Part shown: positions 45,085 to 55,636 of the stretch, piece after piece
How the letters are laid out: each line of letters starts with the position of its first letter
Numbering within the stretch: the stretch's first letter is position 1
Position numbers and translations under genes: made by a program
Assembly (NCBI RefSeq): GCF_002223055.1
Contig: NZ_NKFL01000004.1
Coordinates: 1,426,001-1,490,000 of the forward strand
Length of the DNA: 64,000 nt
Direction: 5' to 3'
DNA from: Burkholderia sp. HI2500
Lineage (GTDB): Bacteria; Pseudomonadota; Gammaproteobacteria; Burkholderiales; Burkholderiaceae
Notes under the pieces: model-generated
What the model saw: the letters and a program-made list of their open reading frames with translations, nothing else
The model's database searches: none
What the model was told of the DNA's origin: nothing

Positions 45085-46293
45085 ATGAACGACAGGACCA
45101 CGCGCATCGCGTTCTTTCTCTGCGGCTTCGCCGCGTTTCTCAATCTGTATTCGACGCAGGGCATCCTGCACGAACTCGCGGCCACCTTCGGTGTCAGCGC
45201 GGAGCGCGCGGGGCAGGGCGTGAGCGCCACCACGACGGCCGTCGCCATTATCGCGCCGTTCGTCGGCATGCTGGCCGCGCGCATCGAGCGGCGCGTCGCG
45301 ATCTCGCTCGCGGCGGTGGCCGTCGCGCTGCCGGTCGTGTGGTCCGCGCAGGCGGGCGGTTTCACGTCGTTCCTCGGCGCGCGCTTTGCAGCCGGTCTCG
45401 TCATGCCCTTCATTTTCGCGCTGTCGATCGCCTATATCGCCGAGCGCTTCGATCGCGGCACCTCCGCCGAGATCAGCGCGCTGTTCGTCGCCGGCACGAC
45501 GCTCGGCGGTTTCGCCGGCCGCTTCGCGACCAACCTGATGACGTCGATCTGGGGCTGGCGGCATGCGCTCGACGTCGTCGCGGCGCTGTGTCTCGTCACG
45601 GGCGTCGCGATCTACGCGAGCCTGCCGGCGTCCGGCGCGATCGCGCGGCGCGTCGAGCACGTTGCGGATAGCGGCGCGGGGCCGTCCTGGCGCATCGTCA
45701 CGCGCGGCCCGCTGCTTGCATCGTTCGCGATCGGCGCATGCGTGCTCGCGTCGCAGGTCGCGACGTTCACGTTCGTCGGCCTGCGCCTGGCCCGCGCGCC
45801 GTTCAACTTCGGCACGGTCGGGATCGGCGCGATCTATGCGGTGTTTCTGGTGGCGGTGGTCGTGACCCCGCTGGCAGGACGCCTCGCGCGGCATCGCGGC
45901 CCGCGCGCGCCGGGGCTTGCCGCGGCCGCGCTCGCGATCGGCGGGGCGCTGCTCACGCTGTCCGACCACGTGCCGGTGATCCTGGCCGGCCTCGCACTCA
46001 GCTCGACCGCCGTGTTCGTCGAACAGGCGTCGGCCAATACGTTCATCTCGCAGGCGGCGTCGAGCGCGCGCTCGACGGCGATCGGCATCTACCTGTCCTG
46101 CTATTACTTCGGCGGCAGCCTCGGCTCGATCCTGCCGGTGCCCGGCTGGCATCGGTGGGGATGGGCCGGCTGCGTCGCGTTCGTGGTCGCGACGCAAGCG
46201 ATCGTCGGCGTGCTCGTGTACCGGTTCTGGCGCGCCGACGGCACAGCCGGCACCGCGCAGGCCGACGCACGCGGCGTCACGCCGACGCGCTGA
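45085..46293 (+). CDS. MFS transporter
   Basis: 402-residue major facilitator superfamily permease with about twelve membrane segments. The N-terminus reads RIAFFLCGFAAFLNLYSTQGILHELAATFGVSAERAG, common in YnfM-type drug/H+ exporters. The loop between helices 2 and 3 (GMLAARIERRVAIS) carries the usual basic motif. Start at 45085; an ATG at 45016 in frame would extend into the LysR operator region. Only six bases separate its stop from the convergent cobJ stop. Substrate unknown. Confidence 0.87.
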   Translation: MNDRTTRIAFFLCGFAAFLNLYSTQGILHELAATFGVSAERAGQGVSATTTAVAIIAPFVGMLAARIERRVAISLAAVAVALPVVWSAQAGGFTSFLGARFAAGLVMPFIFALSIAYIAERFDRGTSAEISALFVAGTTLGGFAGRFATNLMTSIWGWRHALDVVAALCLVTGVAIYASLPASGAIARRVEHVADSGAGPSWRIVTRGPLLASFAIGACVLASQVATFTFVGLRLARAPFNFGTVGIGAIYAVFLVAVVVTPLAGRLARHRGPRAPGLAAAALAIGGALLTLSDHVPVILAGLALSSTAVFVEQASANTFISQAASSARSTAIGIYLSCYYFGGSLGSILPVPGWHRWGWAGCVAFVVATQAIVGVLVYRFWRADGTAGTAQADARGVTPTR

Positions 46294-46299
46294 CCGGGT

Positions 46300-48018
46300 T
46301 CAGCGATACCAGCGCGGCGTATAGACCCACTCGCGTGCGTTGCCGATTGCGAAGCGCCGCGTCGTCGACGAGCCGACGATCACCATCGTGCGCATGTCGA
46401 CCTGGTCGCTGCGCAACGCGCCGAGCGTCGTCGTCGTGAGCGTCGCGCCCGGCCGGCCGATGTCGCGGCCGAGCACGACCACCGTCTCGGCGCTGCGGTG
46501 CGCGCGCACGGCATCGAGCGCACGATCGAGCTGCCACGGCCGTGCACGCGAGATCGGGTTGTAGAACGCCATCACCAGATCGGCCTGCGCCGCGTGCCGC
46601 AGGCGCGTCTCGATCACGTCCCACGGCTTCAGGTTGTCCGACAGCGAAATCGCGCAGAAGTCGTGACCGAGCGGCGCACCGGCCTGCGCGGCCGTCGCGA
46701 GCGACGCCGAGATGCCGGGCTCCACGCGCAGGTCGACCGCGGCCCAGTGCGGATCGCGCGCTTCGTCGAGCGCTTCGAGCACGGCCGCGGCCATCGCGAA
46801 CACGCCCGGATCGCCCGACGACACGACCGCGACGCGCCGGCCTTCGGCTGCAAGCTCGAACGCATGGCGCGCGCGCTGCATCTCCTCGCGATTGTCGGTG
46901 CCATGCACGCGCTGGTCGGCGCGGAACGGGCCGGCCATGTTCACGTAGGTCGTGTAGCCGAGGATGTCGGTCGCGTCCTCGAGCGCGGCGCGCGCGGCCG
47001 GCGTGAGCCACTCGGCGCCGCCCGGGCCGAGGCCGAGCACCGTCAGTCGGCCGCGTGCACGGCCGAGCGTGGCGGGATCGACCGGATGCGACGCGACCGC
47101 GCATGCGATGCCGTTCGTCGGGGCGCGCAGCGTGTGCGCGACGCGCAACGCGCGGCCGAGCAGGGTGGCCGCATCATCTGTCGCGTCAGCGTCGGCATCT
47201 ACGAAGCGCAGCGGCACGTCGAGCGTTTGCGCCGCTTCTTCCAGTACGCCATCACCGATTGCCGATGCGGGCGCAACGATCGCGGCGAGCGCCAGCCGCG
47301 CGAGACCTTGCGAATCGAGTGCTGCATCAATGCGTGCGGCAAGCGCTTCATCCGCGTGGATAGCCCGCGCATCGACGCCGACCACGACGCTGCGCGGATG
47401 AATCACGAGTTCGTCGCGCGACCCGCGCCATGCGTCGGGGGTCACGCGGATCGCATGCGCGGCGGCTTCGTCGCGCGGCAGCGCAACATCGTCGAGCCAC
47501 GGCGCCGCGCCGTCGATGCGCGTCGACGCGCCCGCGAGCAGATCGGAGACGAAGCGCTTGCCCTGGCCGAGATCGGCAAGCGCATAGCCTTCCGGCGGAT
47601 TGAGCACGCACGCGCCGAAGCGCAGTTCGCCGCTCGTCGTGATCGCCGGCGCGACGCCGACGCATGCGGCGATTTCCCGCGCGATCACGTTGACACCCGT
47701 CAGCCCGCCGAGCAGCGGCACGACCGCCGAGCCGTCTTCCGCCACCGCGAGCACGGGCGGCTCGATGCCCTTGTCGGCGAGCGCGGGGGCGATGCAGCGG
47801 ATCACGATGCCGGCCGCGCACAGCGCGACGATCGGCACACCGCGCGCATAGAGTTCACGCAGATGCGCGCCGAGATCGTCGAACGGCACGTCGGCCGCGA
47901 CACGCGATGCGAGGCCATGCACGAGCGCACCCGGATAACGCGCCTGGATGCGCCGCGCGGTATCGAGCGCGCCCGCGCCGAGAATCACGATCGCGGGCGG
48001 CGTGGTCATCCTTGCCAT
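46300..48018 (-). CDS. cobJ: CbiG-CobJ fusion: precorrin-3B C17-methyltransferase
   Basis: 572-residue fusion. Residues ~5-215 match CbiG ([74 protein letters not shown]), residues ~215-290 look like a CbiG C-terminal domain ([20 protein letters not shown]), and from ~320 a CobJ/CbiH methyltransferase begins ([53 protein letters not shown]). CobJ methylates C17 and contracts the ring. CbiG proper belongs to the anaerobic route, where it opens the lactone. The start could also be 48009, overlapping the cobI stop; 48018 has a G-rich site upstream. Confidence 0.93.
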   Translation of the reverse strand: MARMTTPPAIVILGAGALDTARRIQARYPGALVHGLASRVAADVPFDDLGAHLRELYARGVPIVALCAAGIVIRCIAPALADKGIEPPVLAVAEDGSAVVPLLGGLTGVNVIAREIAACVGVAPAITTSGELRFGACVLNPPEGYALADLGQGKRFVSDLLAGASTRIDGAAPWLDDVALPRDEAAAHAIRVTPDAWRGSRDELVIHPRSVVVGVDARAIHADEALAARIDAALDSQGLARLALAAIVAPASAIGDGVLEEAAQTLDVPLRFVDADADATDDAATLLGRALRVAHTLRAPTNGIACAVASHPVDPATLGRARGRLTVLGLGPGGAEWLTPAARAALEDATDILGYTTYVNMAGPFRADQRVHGTDNREEMQRARHAFELAAEGRRVAVVSSGDPGVFAMAAAVLEALDEARDPHWAAVDLRVEPGISASLATAAQAGAPLGHDFCAISLSDNLKPWDVIETRLRHAAQADLVMAFYNPISRARPWQLDRALDAVRAHRSAETVVVLGRDIGRPGATLTTTTLGALRSDQVDMRTMVIVGSSTTRRFAIGNAREWVYTPRWYR

Positions 48019-48740
48019 TTTTCCCCCGGCACGACGAGCAGCGAGAAATACGGCGACGCCATCGGGTCGACTTCGTCGAGCGGCACGATGCGCTGGCTCG
48101 CCATCGTCGCGCGCTCGACATACAGCGCGCGCTTCGCGAGCCCCAGCTCGTCGAGCACGCGCCGCACCTTGTCGAAATTGCGCCCGAGCTTCATCACGAC
48201 GGCCGCGTCGGCCCGCGCGAGCCGCTCGCGCAGTTCATGCTCGGGCAGCACGCCCGACAGCACCGACAGGCTCTGGTTGCGATAGACGAGCGGTTGGCCG
48301 AGCACCGCGGTGCCCCCGAGCATCGCGCACACGCCCGGAATCACCTCGGTGTCGTAGCGCGGCGCGAGGCGGTCGTGCAGGTACATGTACGAGCCGTAGA
48401 AGAACGGGTCGCCTTCGCAGATCACCGCGACGTCGCGCCCCGCGTCGAGGTGCGCGGCAACGATCTCGGCGGCCGTGTCGTAGAAGTCGGCAATCACCGT
48501 CTCGTAGCACAGCGGCGGCGGCAAGGCCTCGGTCGTCACCGGATAGACCAGCGGCAGCTGCGTCTGCGCGTCCTGGAGGTGCGCTTCGACGATGCCGTAC
48601 GCATTACCTTTCTTGCCCTTCGCGACGAAATACGCGACCACCGGCGCGGCCTGCAGCACGCGCAGCGCCTTGATCGTCATCAGTTCGGGATCGCCGGGGC
48701 CGACACCGACACCGAACAGGCGTCCGCGCGCGGTCGTCAT
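48006..48740 (-). CDS. cobI: Precorrin-2 C20-methyltransferase CobI
   Basis: 244-residue SAM-dependent methyltransferase adding the C20 methyl to precorrin-2. Motifs: [20 protein letters not shown] (residues 10-29), [39 protein letters not shown] and [20 protein letters not shown]. Start overlaps the cobH stop (ATGA) and its own stop overlaps a possible cobJ start, so cobH, cobI and cobJ are tightly coupled. Confidence 0.95.
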   Translation of the reverse strand: MTTARGRLFGVGVGPGDPELMTIKALRVLQAAPVVAYFVAKGKKGNAYGIVEAHLQDAQTQLPLVYPVTTEALPPPLCYETVIADFYDTAAEIVAAHLDAGRDVAVICEGDPFFYGSYMYLHDRLAPRYDTEVIPGVCAMLGGTAVLGQPLVYRNQSLSVLSGVLPEHELRERLARADAAVVMKLGRNFDKVRRVLDELGLAKRALYVERATMASQRIVPLDEVDPMASPYFSLLVVPGEKWQG

Positions 48741-49363
48741 TCGACCTCCGTCGCGAGTGCGTTGACCGCCGCCGCCGCCATCGCGCTGCCGCCGCGCCGG
48801 CCGAGCAGGGCGACGTACGGCACGCCGCGGCTGTCGGCGTCGAGCAGCGCCTTCGATTCGGCCGCGCCGATGAAGCCGACCGGGAAACCGAGGATCAGCG
48901 CGGGGCGCGGCGCGCCGGCGTCGATCATGTCGAGCAGATGGAACAGCGCGGTCGGCGCATTGCCGATCACGACGACGCTGCCCGCGAGATGCGGACGCCA
49001 CAGCTCGAGCGCGGCGGCCGAACGCGTGTTGCCGAGATGCCGCGCGAGATCGGGCACCTCGGGCTCGCCGAGCGTGCAGATCACGCGGTTGTCGGCAGGC
49101 AGCCGCGCACGCGTAATGCCTTCGGCGACCATCCGCGCATCGCACAGGATCGGCGCGCCGGCGGCGAGCGCCGTGCGGCCCGCCGTGCCGGCGCCGGCCG
49201 AGAAGCGCAGGTCGTAGACGACGTCGACCATCCCGCACGCATGGATCACGCGCACCGCGAGTTTCTCGAGGTCGGGCGGAACCTGCGACAGGTCGGCCTC
49301 GGCGCGGATCGTCGCGAACGACTGGCGGTAGATTTCCTGCCCGTCGCGAATGTAGTCAAGCAT
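48737..49363 (-). CDS. cobH: Precorrin-8X methylmutase CobH
   Basis: 208-residue enzyme that moves the methyl group from C11 to C12, giving hydrogenobyrinic acid. The catalytic His lies in [13 protein letters not shown] (about residues 38-50). Further blocks: [45 protein letters not shown] and [18 protein letters not shown]. Length typical. It overlaps the cobG 3' end by eight bases. Confidence 0.96.
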   Translation of the reverse strand: MLDYIRDGQEIYRQSFATIRAEADLSQVPPDLEKLAVRVIHACGMVDVVYDLRFSAGAGTAGRTALAAGAPILCDARMVAEGITRARLPADNRVICTLGEPEVPDLARHLGNTRSAAALELWRPHLAGSVVVIGNAPTALFHLLDMIDAGAPRPALILGFPVGFIGAAESKALLDADSRGVPYVALLGRRGGSAMAAAAVNALATEVE

Positions 49364-50720
49364 CGGTGGTGTCCTGGCTGTGCCGCGCGCCCGTCAGTCG
49401 GGCCGCGGCCTGGTCAATCGTCAGATGGCGCGCGAGCGGGGCGCCAAGGCCCGCGGCGGCGTCGCGCCGGTAAAGGTCGTAGTGCGCGGGCGCCACCGCG
49501 ACGAGCGTGTGCGTCGCGGGATGCGGCAGCGCGCAGTGGCGTTCGCAGCCGGTCAGGTGCACGTCGACTGCATGGCCGATGCGGGCGGCGAGCGCGCGTG
49601 CGTCGTGCTTCGTGTCGGCGCGCGCCTTCGCGCAGCCCGCGCTGCCGGCGCACGCGACGAGCGTCGCCAGCGGGTCCGACGACGCGCAGACGAGGCCAAG
49701 CGACGCGAGCGCATCGAGCGTGGCCGGTGCGCGTTCGCGCGAGACGTCATGCAAGAACACGCCTTGCCATGGCGTCATCGACAGCGTGCCGTCGCCGTCG
49801 GTTTCGGCCAGCGCCGCGAGCCGTTCCAGTTGGGTGGCATCGAGTCGGCCGAGCACGAATTGCGCGCCGACGTTGCAGCGCGTCGCATCGAGCGACGGGC
49901 GCACGCCGAAACGCAGCGTCGGGTCGGTGCACGTGCGGCGCCAGCCGGCGAGTGCCGGATCGGCTTCAAGCGGGAAGGGCAGGTAGTGCTGCGCGCGTTC
50001 GAGCAGCGCGCGTTCGCCGCATGTTGCGAGCAGCGCGCGCATCCGCGTGACGTCGGCCGGTGCGAGATCGAGAAACGCGAGCAGCAGCGCGCGGACCAGC
50101 GCAGCAGCTTGATCGGGCGCGACATCGACCGAAGCGGGTGGGTCATCGTGCGCGACCGGCGGACAACCGGCCAGCCCGGCCGCGACGCGCACCGCGCCGT
50201 CGCCGCGACGCCGGGCGGCCAGCCAGATGTCGTGAGGATGATCGAGCGCCGCAACCGATTCGCCGCCGTCGAGCTGGATCGAGAATTTCGGCGACAGCTC
50301 GCCGCGGCGGGGCTCGCGCGCCAGCATGTCGAAGAGCGGCGCGGCAAGCGCGCGGCTGTCGACGAGCGCGGCAGGGTCGTGGCCGGCGAGCGGGCTGAGC
50401 AGCACGTTGCGCACGTCGTCGCTCGCGGCGAGCGCGGCCGCATCGGCGTCTGCATTCGAGGTGGCGTCGACGGGCGGGCCGAGACCCGCTTCGAGCAACG
50501 CACGCGTCAGCGCGTCGGCCGCGCCGTCACGAATGCCGCGCAGCTGGAGATTCGCGCGATTGGTCGCGTCGATCGTGCCGGAGCCGAAGGCGCGCGCGGC
50601 GGCGGCGATCGCACGCGCCTGGCGCGCATCGAGCCGGCCGCCCGGCAGCTTGATCCGGCACAGCCCGCCGTCGGCGGCCGCGACCACGCGCACGAGCCCC
50701 GGGCAGGCCGACGGGCGCAC
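49356..50720 (-). CDS. cobG: Precorrin-3B synthase CobG (O2-dependent)
   Basis: Iron-sulfur mono-oxygenase related to sulfite/nitrite reductases that forms the gamma-lactone precorrin-3B and commits the pathway to the oxygen-dependent route. From GTG 50720 it has 454 residues, beginning RPSACPGLVRVVAAADGGLCRIKLPGG, which fits the family start. There is no in-frame ATG between the riboswitch and this point; TTG at 50759 is another option. Repeat-domain blocks RANLQLRGI and CNVGAQFVLGRL are present. The 4Fe-4S ligands are likely the cysteines in VACAGSAGCAKAR (C-x5-C) and LTGCERHCALP (C-x3-C). First gene behind the third riboswitch. Confidence 0.9.
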   Translation of the reverse strand: MRPSACPGLVRVVAAADGGLCRIKLPGGRLDARQARAIAAAARAFGSGTIDATNRANLQLRGIRDGAADALTRALLEAGLGPPVDATSNADADAAALAASDDVRNVLLSPLAGHDPAALVDSRALAAPLFDMLAREPRRGELSPKFSIQLDGGESVAALDHPHDIWLAARRRGDGAVRVAAGLAGCPPVAHDDPPASVDVAPDQAAALVRALLLAFLDLAPADVTRMRALLATCGERALLERAQHYLPFPLEADPALAGWRRTCTDPTLRFGVRPSLDATRCNVGAQFVLGRLDATQLERLAALAETDGDGTLSMTPWQGVFLHDVSRERAPATLDALASLGLVCASSDPLATLVACAGSAGCAKARADTKHDARALAARIGHAVDVHLTGCERHCALPHPATHTLVAVAPAHYDLYRRDAAAGLGAPLARHLTIDQAAARLTGARHSQDTTDA

Positions 50721-50840
50721 GACGGGCGACGCAGGAATCGAAACGGGGGCGGAACTCAACGGGGTACCGGGACAGTGTCGGGCCGCGGCCAACGCATCGG
50801 TACACCCCGCCCGACGCCGACTGGCACGCACGCACTTTCT

Positions 50841-51010
50841 GGCCGGCAGGTCTCCTGGCTGACAGGTCGGCGCCGGCTCCCGGCCTTCCCGGTGGAACCA
50901 GTGGCATGAGGGGGAGATCGGCTCGCTGTCTACAGTTGCGGGGGCAGCCACAGCGGCGCGTGGCGCGCCCTGTGTTCCCTCTTCGGCCCCGAAGGGCACC
51001 GGCGAACGAA
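50841..51010 (-). promoter_or_regulatory. Cobalamin riboswitch upstream of cobG operon
   Basis: Minus strand: GGGAACACAGGGC near 50981, the GCTGCCCCCGCAACTGTA core near 50938, CCACTGG...CCGGGAAGGCCGGG, and a consensus B12 box (GTCAGCCAGGAGACCTGCC, 50862-50844). It is the best match of the three in the window. About 120 bases of leader separate it from the chosen cobG start. A TATCCT element (51023-51018, minus strand) just upstream is a -10 candidate. Confidence 0.93.
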
Positions 51011-51160
51011 CGGCCGTAGGATACCCGATTTTCGAGACGATCCGGCATTGTCGATATGCCGCGCAACCGCGTCACAGCGCGGTCGCAGCCGGTTTGGCGC
51101 TATCTCGCAAATGGTACGATTGGCGGCTCGACACCCGATCGGCGACCGCCGGCATCCGCG

Positions 51161-51457
51161 ATGACACTCGGCAGGACGGAGCTGTTCGGCATGGGCATCG
51201 CGCTGGGCCTGCTGGCCATCCCGGCCTGGATGCTGCTCGCGTGCATACTGATCCCGCTTGCGCCGTCGGCCGAGTGGCCGAAGAATGTCGGACTCGCCGG
51301 CCTCGGCGTGCCGATCGCGGCGGGCGGCACGTTCCTGTACCGGAAAACCGATGCACGCTCGCTCATGTGGCTGCTGCTCGGCTGGCTGCTGATCGCGTCG
51401 ATCGGCGGGATGGTTCTGGCCTTGCTGACGTTTGTCGTCGGCGTGCCGCTCGGCTGA
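51161..51457 (+). CDS. Small membrane protein of unknown function
   Basis: 98-residue protein with three predicted membrane segments: GMGIALGLLAIPAWMLLACI, VGLAGLGVPIAAGGTFLY and SLMWLLLGWLLIASIGGMVL. The loop between them is short and charged (RKTDARS). I do not recognise a family. It lies between the riboswitch-controlled cobG operon and the cobL operon, 124 bases before cobL. A role in cobalamin synthesis or metal uptake is possible but unsupported. Start at 51161 avoids a hydrophilic N-terminal extension that the open frame allows back to 51056. Confidence 0.6.
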   Translation: MTLGRTELFGMGIALGLLAIPAWMLLACILIPLAPSAEWPKNVGLAGLGVPIAAGGTFLYRKTDARSLMWLLLGWLLIASIGGMVLALLTFVVGVPLG

Positions 51458-51581
51458 CGTCGTGGCCGTATCACACCGGCGGGCGGGCGACGCACACGAC
51501 ACATGAACGAATCAACGCGCGACGGCCCAGCCGCCGCGCACCGCAACACACGGTAGGAAATCGAACGATGGGGAAGGGTGC

Positions 51582-52835
51582 ATGACGGCGTGGCTGACGG
51601 TAGTGGGCATCGGCGACGACGGTTACGCGGGGCTCGGGCGCAGTGCGCGTCGCGCACTGCTCGACGCGACGCTCGTCGTCGGCGCGAAGCGGCATCTCGA
51701 CATGCTGCCCGCGCGGCTGCCGGCCGCGCGCGAAGCGTGGCCGTCGCCGTTCGACCTCGCGGGCGTGCTGGCGCGGCGCGCGTCGCCCGTCTGCGTGCTC
51801 GCCAGCGGCGACCCGATGCTGTTCGGTGTCGGCGCCACGCTCGCGCGCCAGCTTTCCCCCGACGAATGGCGCGTACTGCCCGCGCCGTCCTCGCTGTCGC
51901 TCGCGGCCGCGCGCCTCGGCTGGGCGCTGCAGGAGGTCGGCGCGGTCTCGCTCGTCGGCCGGCCGCTTGCGACGCTCGCGCGTCATCTGCTGCCCGGGCG
52001 CCGCCTGTTCGTGCTGAGCGCCGACGGCCGCACGCCGGCCGCCGTCGCGGCCGAACTCGTCGCACGCGGCTTCGGGCCGACGCGCATCAGCGTGTTCGAA
52101 CATCTCGGTGGCCCGCTCGAGCGGCGTCTCGACGCTCTCGCGCAGGACTGGCGCATCGACGAAACGGCCGCGCTCAACCTGGTCGCGCTCGATTGCCAGG
52201 CCGGCCGTGACGCGCCGCGCCGCGCGCTCACGCCCGGCCTGCCCGACGATGCGTACCGTCACGACGGCCAGCTCACCAAGCGCGACCTGCGCGCGATGAC
52301 GCTCGGGCGTCTCGCGCCCGCGCCCGGCGAGCTGCTGTGGGACGTCGGCGCCGGCAGCGGCTCGATCGGCATCGAATGGATGCGCGCGCATCCGTCATGC
52401 CAGGCGATCGCGATCGAAGCGCATGCGGAGCGGCAGCGCTTCATCGAGCACAACCGCGACGCGCTTGGCGTGCCGGGCCTGCAGCTCGTCGCGGGCCGCG
52501 CGCCCGACGCGCTCGCGGGGCTCGCCGCGCCCGACGCGATCTTCATCGGCGGCGGGGCGACCGCGCCCGGCGTGCTCGACGCGTGCTGGGCAACGCTGAA
52601 GCCCGGCGGCCGGCTGGTCGCGAACGCGGTCACGCTGCAGGGCGAGATGACGCTCGCCGCCTGGCGCGAGGCGCACGGCGGCACGCTCACGCGCGTGTCG
52701 CTCGCCCACGCCGAGCCGCTCGGCCGCTTCGATACGTGGCGACAACCGTTGCCGGTCACGCTGTACGACGTGCGCAAGCCCGACGCGGCCGACACGTCCG
52801 CAGCGCCGGCCACGACGAACGCAACGGACGCGTGA
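51582..52835 (+). CDS. cobL: Precorrin-6Y methyltransferase/decarboxylase CobL
   Basis: 417-residue bifunctional enzyme methylating C5 and C15 and removing the acetate carboxyl at C12. The N-terminal CbiE-type domain has [16 protein letters not shown] and [18 protein letters not shown]; the C-terminal CbiT-type domain has [19 protein letters not shown] (about residues 247-265) and [19 protein letters not shown]. Fused like CobL in aerobic pathways. No cobalamin riboswitch is visible in front of this operon, unlike the other cob operons here. Start overlaps nothing upstream; the stop overlaps the cbiD ATG by one base. Confidence 0.95.
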   Translation: MTAWLTVVGIGDDGYAGLGRSARRALLDATLVVGAKRHLDMLPARLPAAREAWPSPFDLAGVLARRASPVCVLASGDPMLFGVGATLARQLSPDEWRVLPAPSSLSLAAARLGWALQEVGAVSLVGRPLATLARHLLPGRRLFVLSADGRTPAAVAAELVARGFGPTRISVFEHLGGPLERRLDALAQDWRIDETAALNLVALDCQAGRDAPRRALTPGLPDDAYRHDGQLTKRDLRAMTLGRLAPAPGELLWDVGAGSGSIGIEWMRAHPSCQAIAIEAHAERQRFIEHNRDALGVPGLQLVAGRAPDALAGLAAPDAIFIGGGATAPGVLDACWATLKPGGRLVANAVTLQGEMTLAAWREAHGGTLTRVSLAHAEPLGRFDTWRQPLPVTLYDVRKPDAADTSAAPATTNATDA

Positions 52836-53923
52836 TGCGCGACGAGACTCCCGAACAGCCCGCACCGCTACGCTTCGGCTATACGACCGGCAGCTGCGCG
52901 ACCGCGACGTCGCTCGCCGCCGCGCGACTGCTGCTCGCGGGTAGTGCGGACGACGCGGTCGAGATCGTGCTGCCGAAGGGGCAGCGCGTGATGATGCGGC
53001 TCGAGTTCTGCCGGGCGACCGCCGACGGTGCGGAAGCCGGCACGATCAAGGATGCCGGCGACGATCCGGACGTCACGCACGGCGCGCTGATCTTCGCGCG
53101 CGTCGCGCTCGCGGCGGCGCCCGGCGTGCGGTTTCATGCGGGGCCGGGCGTTGGCACGGTCACGCGCGCGGGGCTGACGCTGCCGGTCGGCGAACCGGCG
53201 ATCAACCCGGTGCCGCGCCAGATGATGACGACGCACCTGGACGCGCTGGCGGCCGAGCACGGCTATGCGGGCGGCTTCGACGTGACGATCGGCGTCGAAG
53301 GCGGCGAAGCGCTCGCGCTGAAGACGATGAACCCGCGCCTCGGCATCGTCGGCGGCCTGTCGATCCTCGGCACGACCGGCATCGTGCGGCCGTTCTCGTG
53401 TTCGGCCTATATCGCGTCGATCCACCAGGGCATCGACGTCGCCCGCGCGAACGGCATCGCGCACATTGCCGCCTGCACCGGCAACGCGAGCGAGGACGCG
53501 ATGCGCGCGCACTATCAACTGCCCGACATGGCGCTGATCGAGATGGGCGATTTCGCGGGCGCGGTGCTCAAGCACCTGCGGCGCGCGCCGGTCGCGCGGC
53601 TGTCGATGTGCGGCGGCTTCGGCAAGCTCAGCAAGCTCGCGGCCGGCCATCTCGACCTGCACAGCCGCCATTCGAGCATCGACCTGCCGCTGCTCGCGCA
53701 GTGGGCGGCCGAAGCGGGCGCAAGCGACACGCTGCAGGCCGCGATGCGCGCCGCGAACACGAGCCAGGAAGCACTGAAGCTCGCGCACGCCGACGGCGTG
53801 CCGCTCGGCGATCTCGTCTGTGCACAGGCGTTGCGCGTCGCGCGCGACATCGTGCCGCCGTCGGTCGCCGTCGAGATGTTCGCGATCGACCGGCAGGGCC
53901 GCTTCGTCGGGGAGGCGCGATGA
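52835..53923 (+). CDS. cbiD: Cobalt-precorrin-5B C1-methyltransferase CbiD
   Basis: 362-residue CbiD, the C1 methyltransferase of the anaerobic pathway. Blocks: [22 protein letters not shown] (residues 13-34), [62 protein letters not shown] and a late [19 protein letters not shown]. In aerobic pathways this step is done by CobF, which I do not find in the window, so CbiD probably takes its place. Start shares one base with the cobL stop. Confidence 0.94.
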   Translation: MRDETPEQPAPLRFGYTTGSCATATSLAAARLLLAGSADDAVEIVLPKGQRVMMRLEFCRATADGAEAGTIKDAGDDPDVTHGALIFARVALAAAPGVRFHAGPGVGTVTRAGLTLPVGEPAINPVPRQMMTTHLDALAAEHGYAGGFDVTIGVEGGEALALKTMNPRLGIVGGLSILGTTGIVRPFSCSAYIASIHQGIDVARANGIAHIAACTGNASEDAMRAHYQLPDMALIEMGDFAGAVLKHLRRAPVARLSMCGGFGKLSKLAAGHLDLHSRHSSIDLPLLAQWAAEAGASDTLQAAMRAANTSQEALKLAHADGVPLGDLVCAQALRVARDIVPPSVAVEMFAIDRQGRFVGEAR

Positions 53924-54651
53924 GCGTGCGCATCCTGCTGCTCGGCGGCACCGGCGACGCACTGAAGATCGCGCGTGCACTCGGTCCTCACCACGTGTAC
54001 AGCCTGGCCGGCCTCGGCAAGGTGCCCGACGACCTGCGCTGCGACGTGCGCGTCGGCGGCTTCGGTGGCGCGGCCGGCCTGGCCGCGTATCTGCACGACG
54101 CCGGCATCGGCCTCGTGATCGACGCGACCCATCCGTATGCGGCGCAAATCAGCGCGAATGCCGCAGCCGCTGCGCGTGAAGCGGGCGTGCCGCTGTGGGC
54201 GCTGCGCCGCGCGCCGTGGGTGCCGCAACCCGGCGATGACTGGCGCATGGTCGACGACTGGGCCGGCATCGAGGCCGCGCTCGCGCCGTTCAGGCGGCCG
54301 CTGTTCACGCTCGGCCGCGAACCGCTCGCGCATCTCGACGCGATCCCGCCGCACCAGTTCTGGCTCGTGCGCTGCCTCGACGCGCATCCCGGCAATGCCC
54401 ATGCGCAGATCGTCGCCGCGCGCGGGCCATTCACGCTCGACGGCGAGCGCGCGCTGTTCGCGCTGATGGGCATCGACGTCGTCGTCAGCAAGAACAGCGG
54501 CGGCGCGGCCACGGAAGCCAAGCTCGATGTCGCGCGCGAACGCAGGCTGCCGGTCGTGATGCTGCGCCGGCCGCCGCTACCCGACGCCGACCGCGCGTTC
54601 GATTCCGCCGCGGCGCTCATCGACGCGCTCGATCCGGCCGCGCGCGCATGA
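53920..54651 (+). CDS. cobK: Precorrin-6A reductase CobK
   Basis: 243-residue NADPH-dependent reductase forming precorrin-6B (dihydro form) from precorrin-6A. Motifs: [17 protein letters not shown] (residues 5-21), [34 protein letters not shown] and [21 protein letters not shown]. The start overlaps the cbiD stop by four bases (ATGA). Family length and blocks intact. Confidence 0.95.
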   Translation: MSVRILLLGGTGDALKIARALGPHHVYSLAGLGKVPDDLRCDVRVGGFGGAAGLAAYLHDAGIGLVIDATHPYAAQISANAAAAAREAGVPLWALRRAPWVPQPGDDWRMVDDWAGIEAALAPFRRPLFTLGREPLAHLDAIPPHQFWLVRCLDAHPGNAHAQIVAARGPFTLDGERALFALMGIDVVVSKNSGGAATEAKLDVARERRLPVVMLRRPPLPDADRAFDSAAALIDALDPAARA

Positions 54652-54694
54652 CGCCGCGCGGCCGGTCACCCCATGAATTGACGGAGATTTTTCG

Positions 54695-55423
54695 ATGACG
54701 GTGTATTTCATCGGCGCGGGCCCCGGCGACCCGGAGCTGATCACGGTGAAGGGCCAGCGCCTCGTGCGCACGTGCCCGGTGATCCTGTATGCGGGTTCGC
54801 TCGTGCCGGCGGCCGTGCTCGACGGCCATCGCGCGGAGCAGGTCGTCAATACCGCCGAACTCGACCTCGACGCCATCGTCGCGTTGCTCGCCGACGCGCA
54901 TGCGAAAGGGCAGGACGTCGCGCGCGTGCATTCGGGTGACCCGTCGCTGTACGGTGCGATCGGCGAGCAGATTCGCCGCTTGAAAGCGCTCGGGATTCCG
55001 TATGAAATCGTACCCGGCGTCACGGCCACGGCCGCGTGCGCGGCAACGCTCGGCGTCGAGCTGACGCTGCCCGGTGTCGCGCAGACGGTGATCCTCACGC
55101 GCTTCGCGGGCAAGACGACGATGCCGGAAGGCGAAGCGCTCGGCGCGCTCGCCGCGCACCGCGCGACGCTCGCGATCCATCTCGGCGTGCGCCATCTCGC
55201 CCGTATCGTCGACGAAGTACTGCCGCACTACGGCGCCGATTGCCCGGTCGCGGTGATCTATCGCGCGAGCTGGCCGGATGAAGAACGCGTGACCGGCACG
55301 CTCGCCGACATCGTCGGCCAGGTGCAGGGCACGCAGATCGAGCGCACCGCGCTGATCCTGATCGGGCGCGTGCTGGACGCCGAAGGGTTCGCGGATTCGA
55401 CGCTGTACGCGAGCGCGGGCTGA
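54695..55423 (+). CDS. cobM: Precorrin-4 C11-methyltransferase CobM
   Basis: 242-residue SAM-dependent methyltransferase acting at C11. Motifs: VYFIGAGPGDPELITVKGQRLV (residues 3-24), ARVHSGDPSLYGAIGEQIRRLK, EIVPGVTATAACAATLGVELT and LAIHLGVRHLARIVDEVLPHYG. Preceded by an AATTGACGGAGATTTTTCG stretch with GGAG as ribosome binding site. Last gene of the cobL-cbiD-cobK-cobM operon; 43 bases after cobK. Confidence 0.95.
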   Translation: MTVYFIGAGPGDPELITVKGQRLVRTCPVILYAGSLVPAAVLDGHRAEQVVNTAELDLDAIVALLADAHAKGQDVARVHSGDPSLYGAIGEQIRRLKALGIPYEIVPGVTATAACAATLGVELTLPGVAQTVILTRFAGKTTMPEGEALGALAAHRATLAIHLGVRHLARIVDEVLPHYGADCPVAVIYRASWPDEERVTGTLADIVGQVQGTQIERTALILIGRVLDAEGFADSTLYASAG

Positions 55424-55425
55424 TC

Positions 55426-55580
55426 ACGCGCGGGCCGGCCCGGGTTCGGTGCGGCGCTCACGCAGGGGCGCGCCGCGCGGATCGTGATCGCGCCGCCGGC
55501 GAAGCAGATCGGCGACGCCGATTCGCCGAGGATCAGGATCGACGCGGCGATGCCGACGACAGGGATCAGGTTGAGCAGTT
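55426..55580 (-). pseudogene. EamA/DMT transporter C-terminal remnant
   Basis: On the minus strand the frame at 55578-55480 reads LLNLIPVVGIAASILILGE then SASPICFAGGAITI. This is the typical last two helices of an EamA (drug/metabolite transporter) protein. The preceding codons do not continue the family and the frame decays after it, so this is a remnant. It lies between the convergent cobM and MFS gene ends. Confidence 0.6.
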
Positions 55581-55636
55581 GAGCACGACCACAGCCCTGT
55601 CCGATCGCGGCGGGGCAACATTGCGCGGGACACGCG

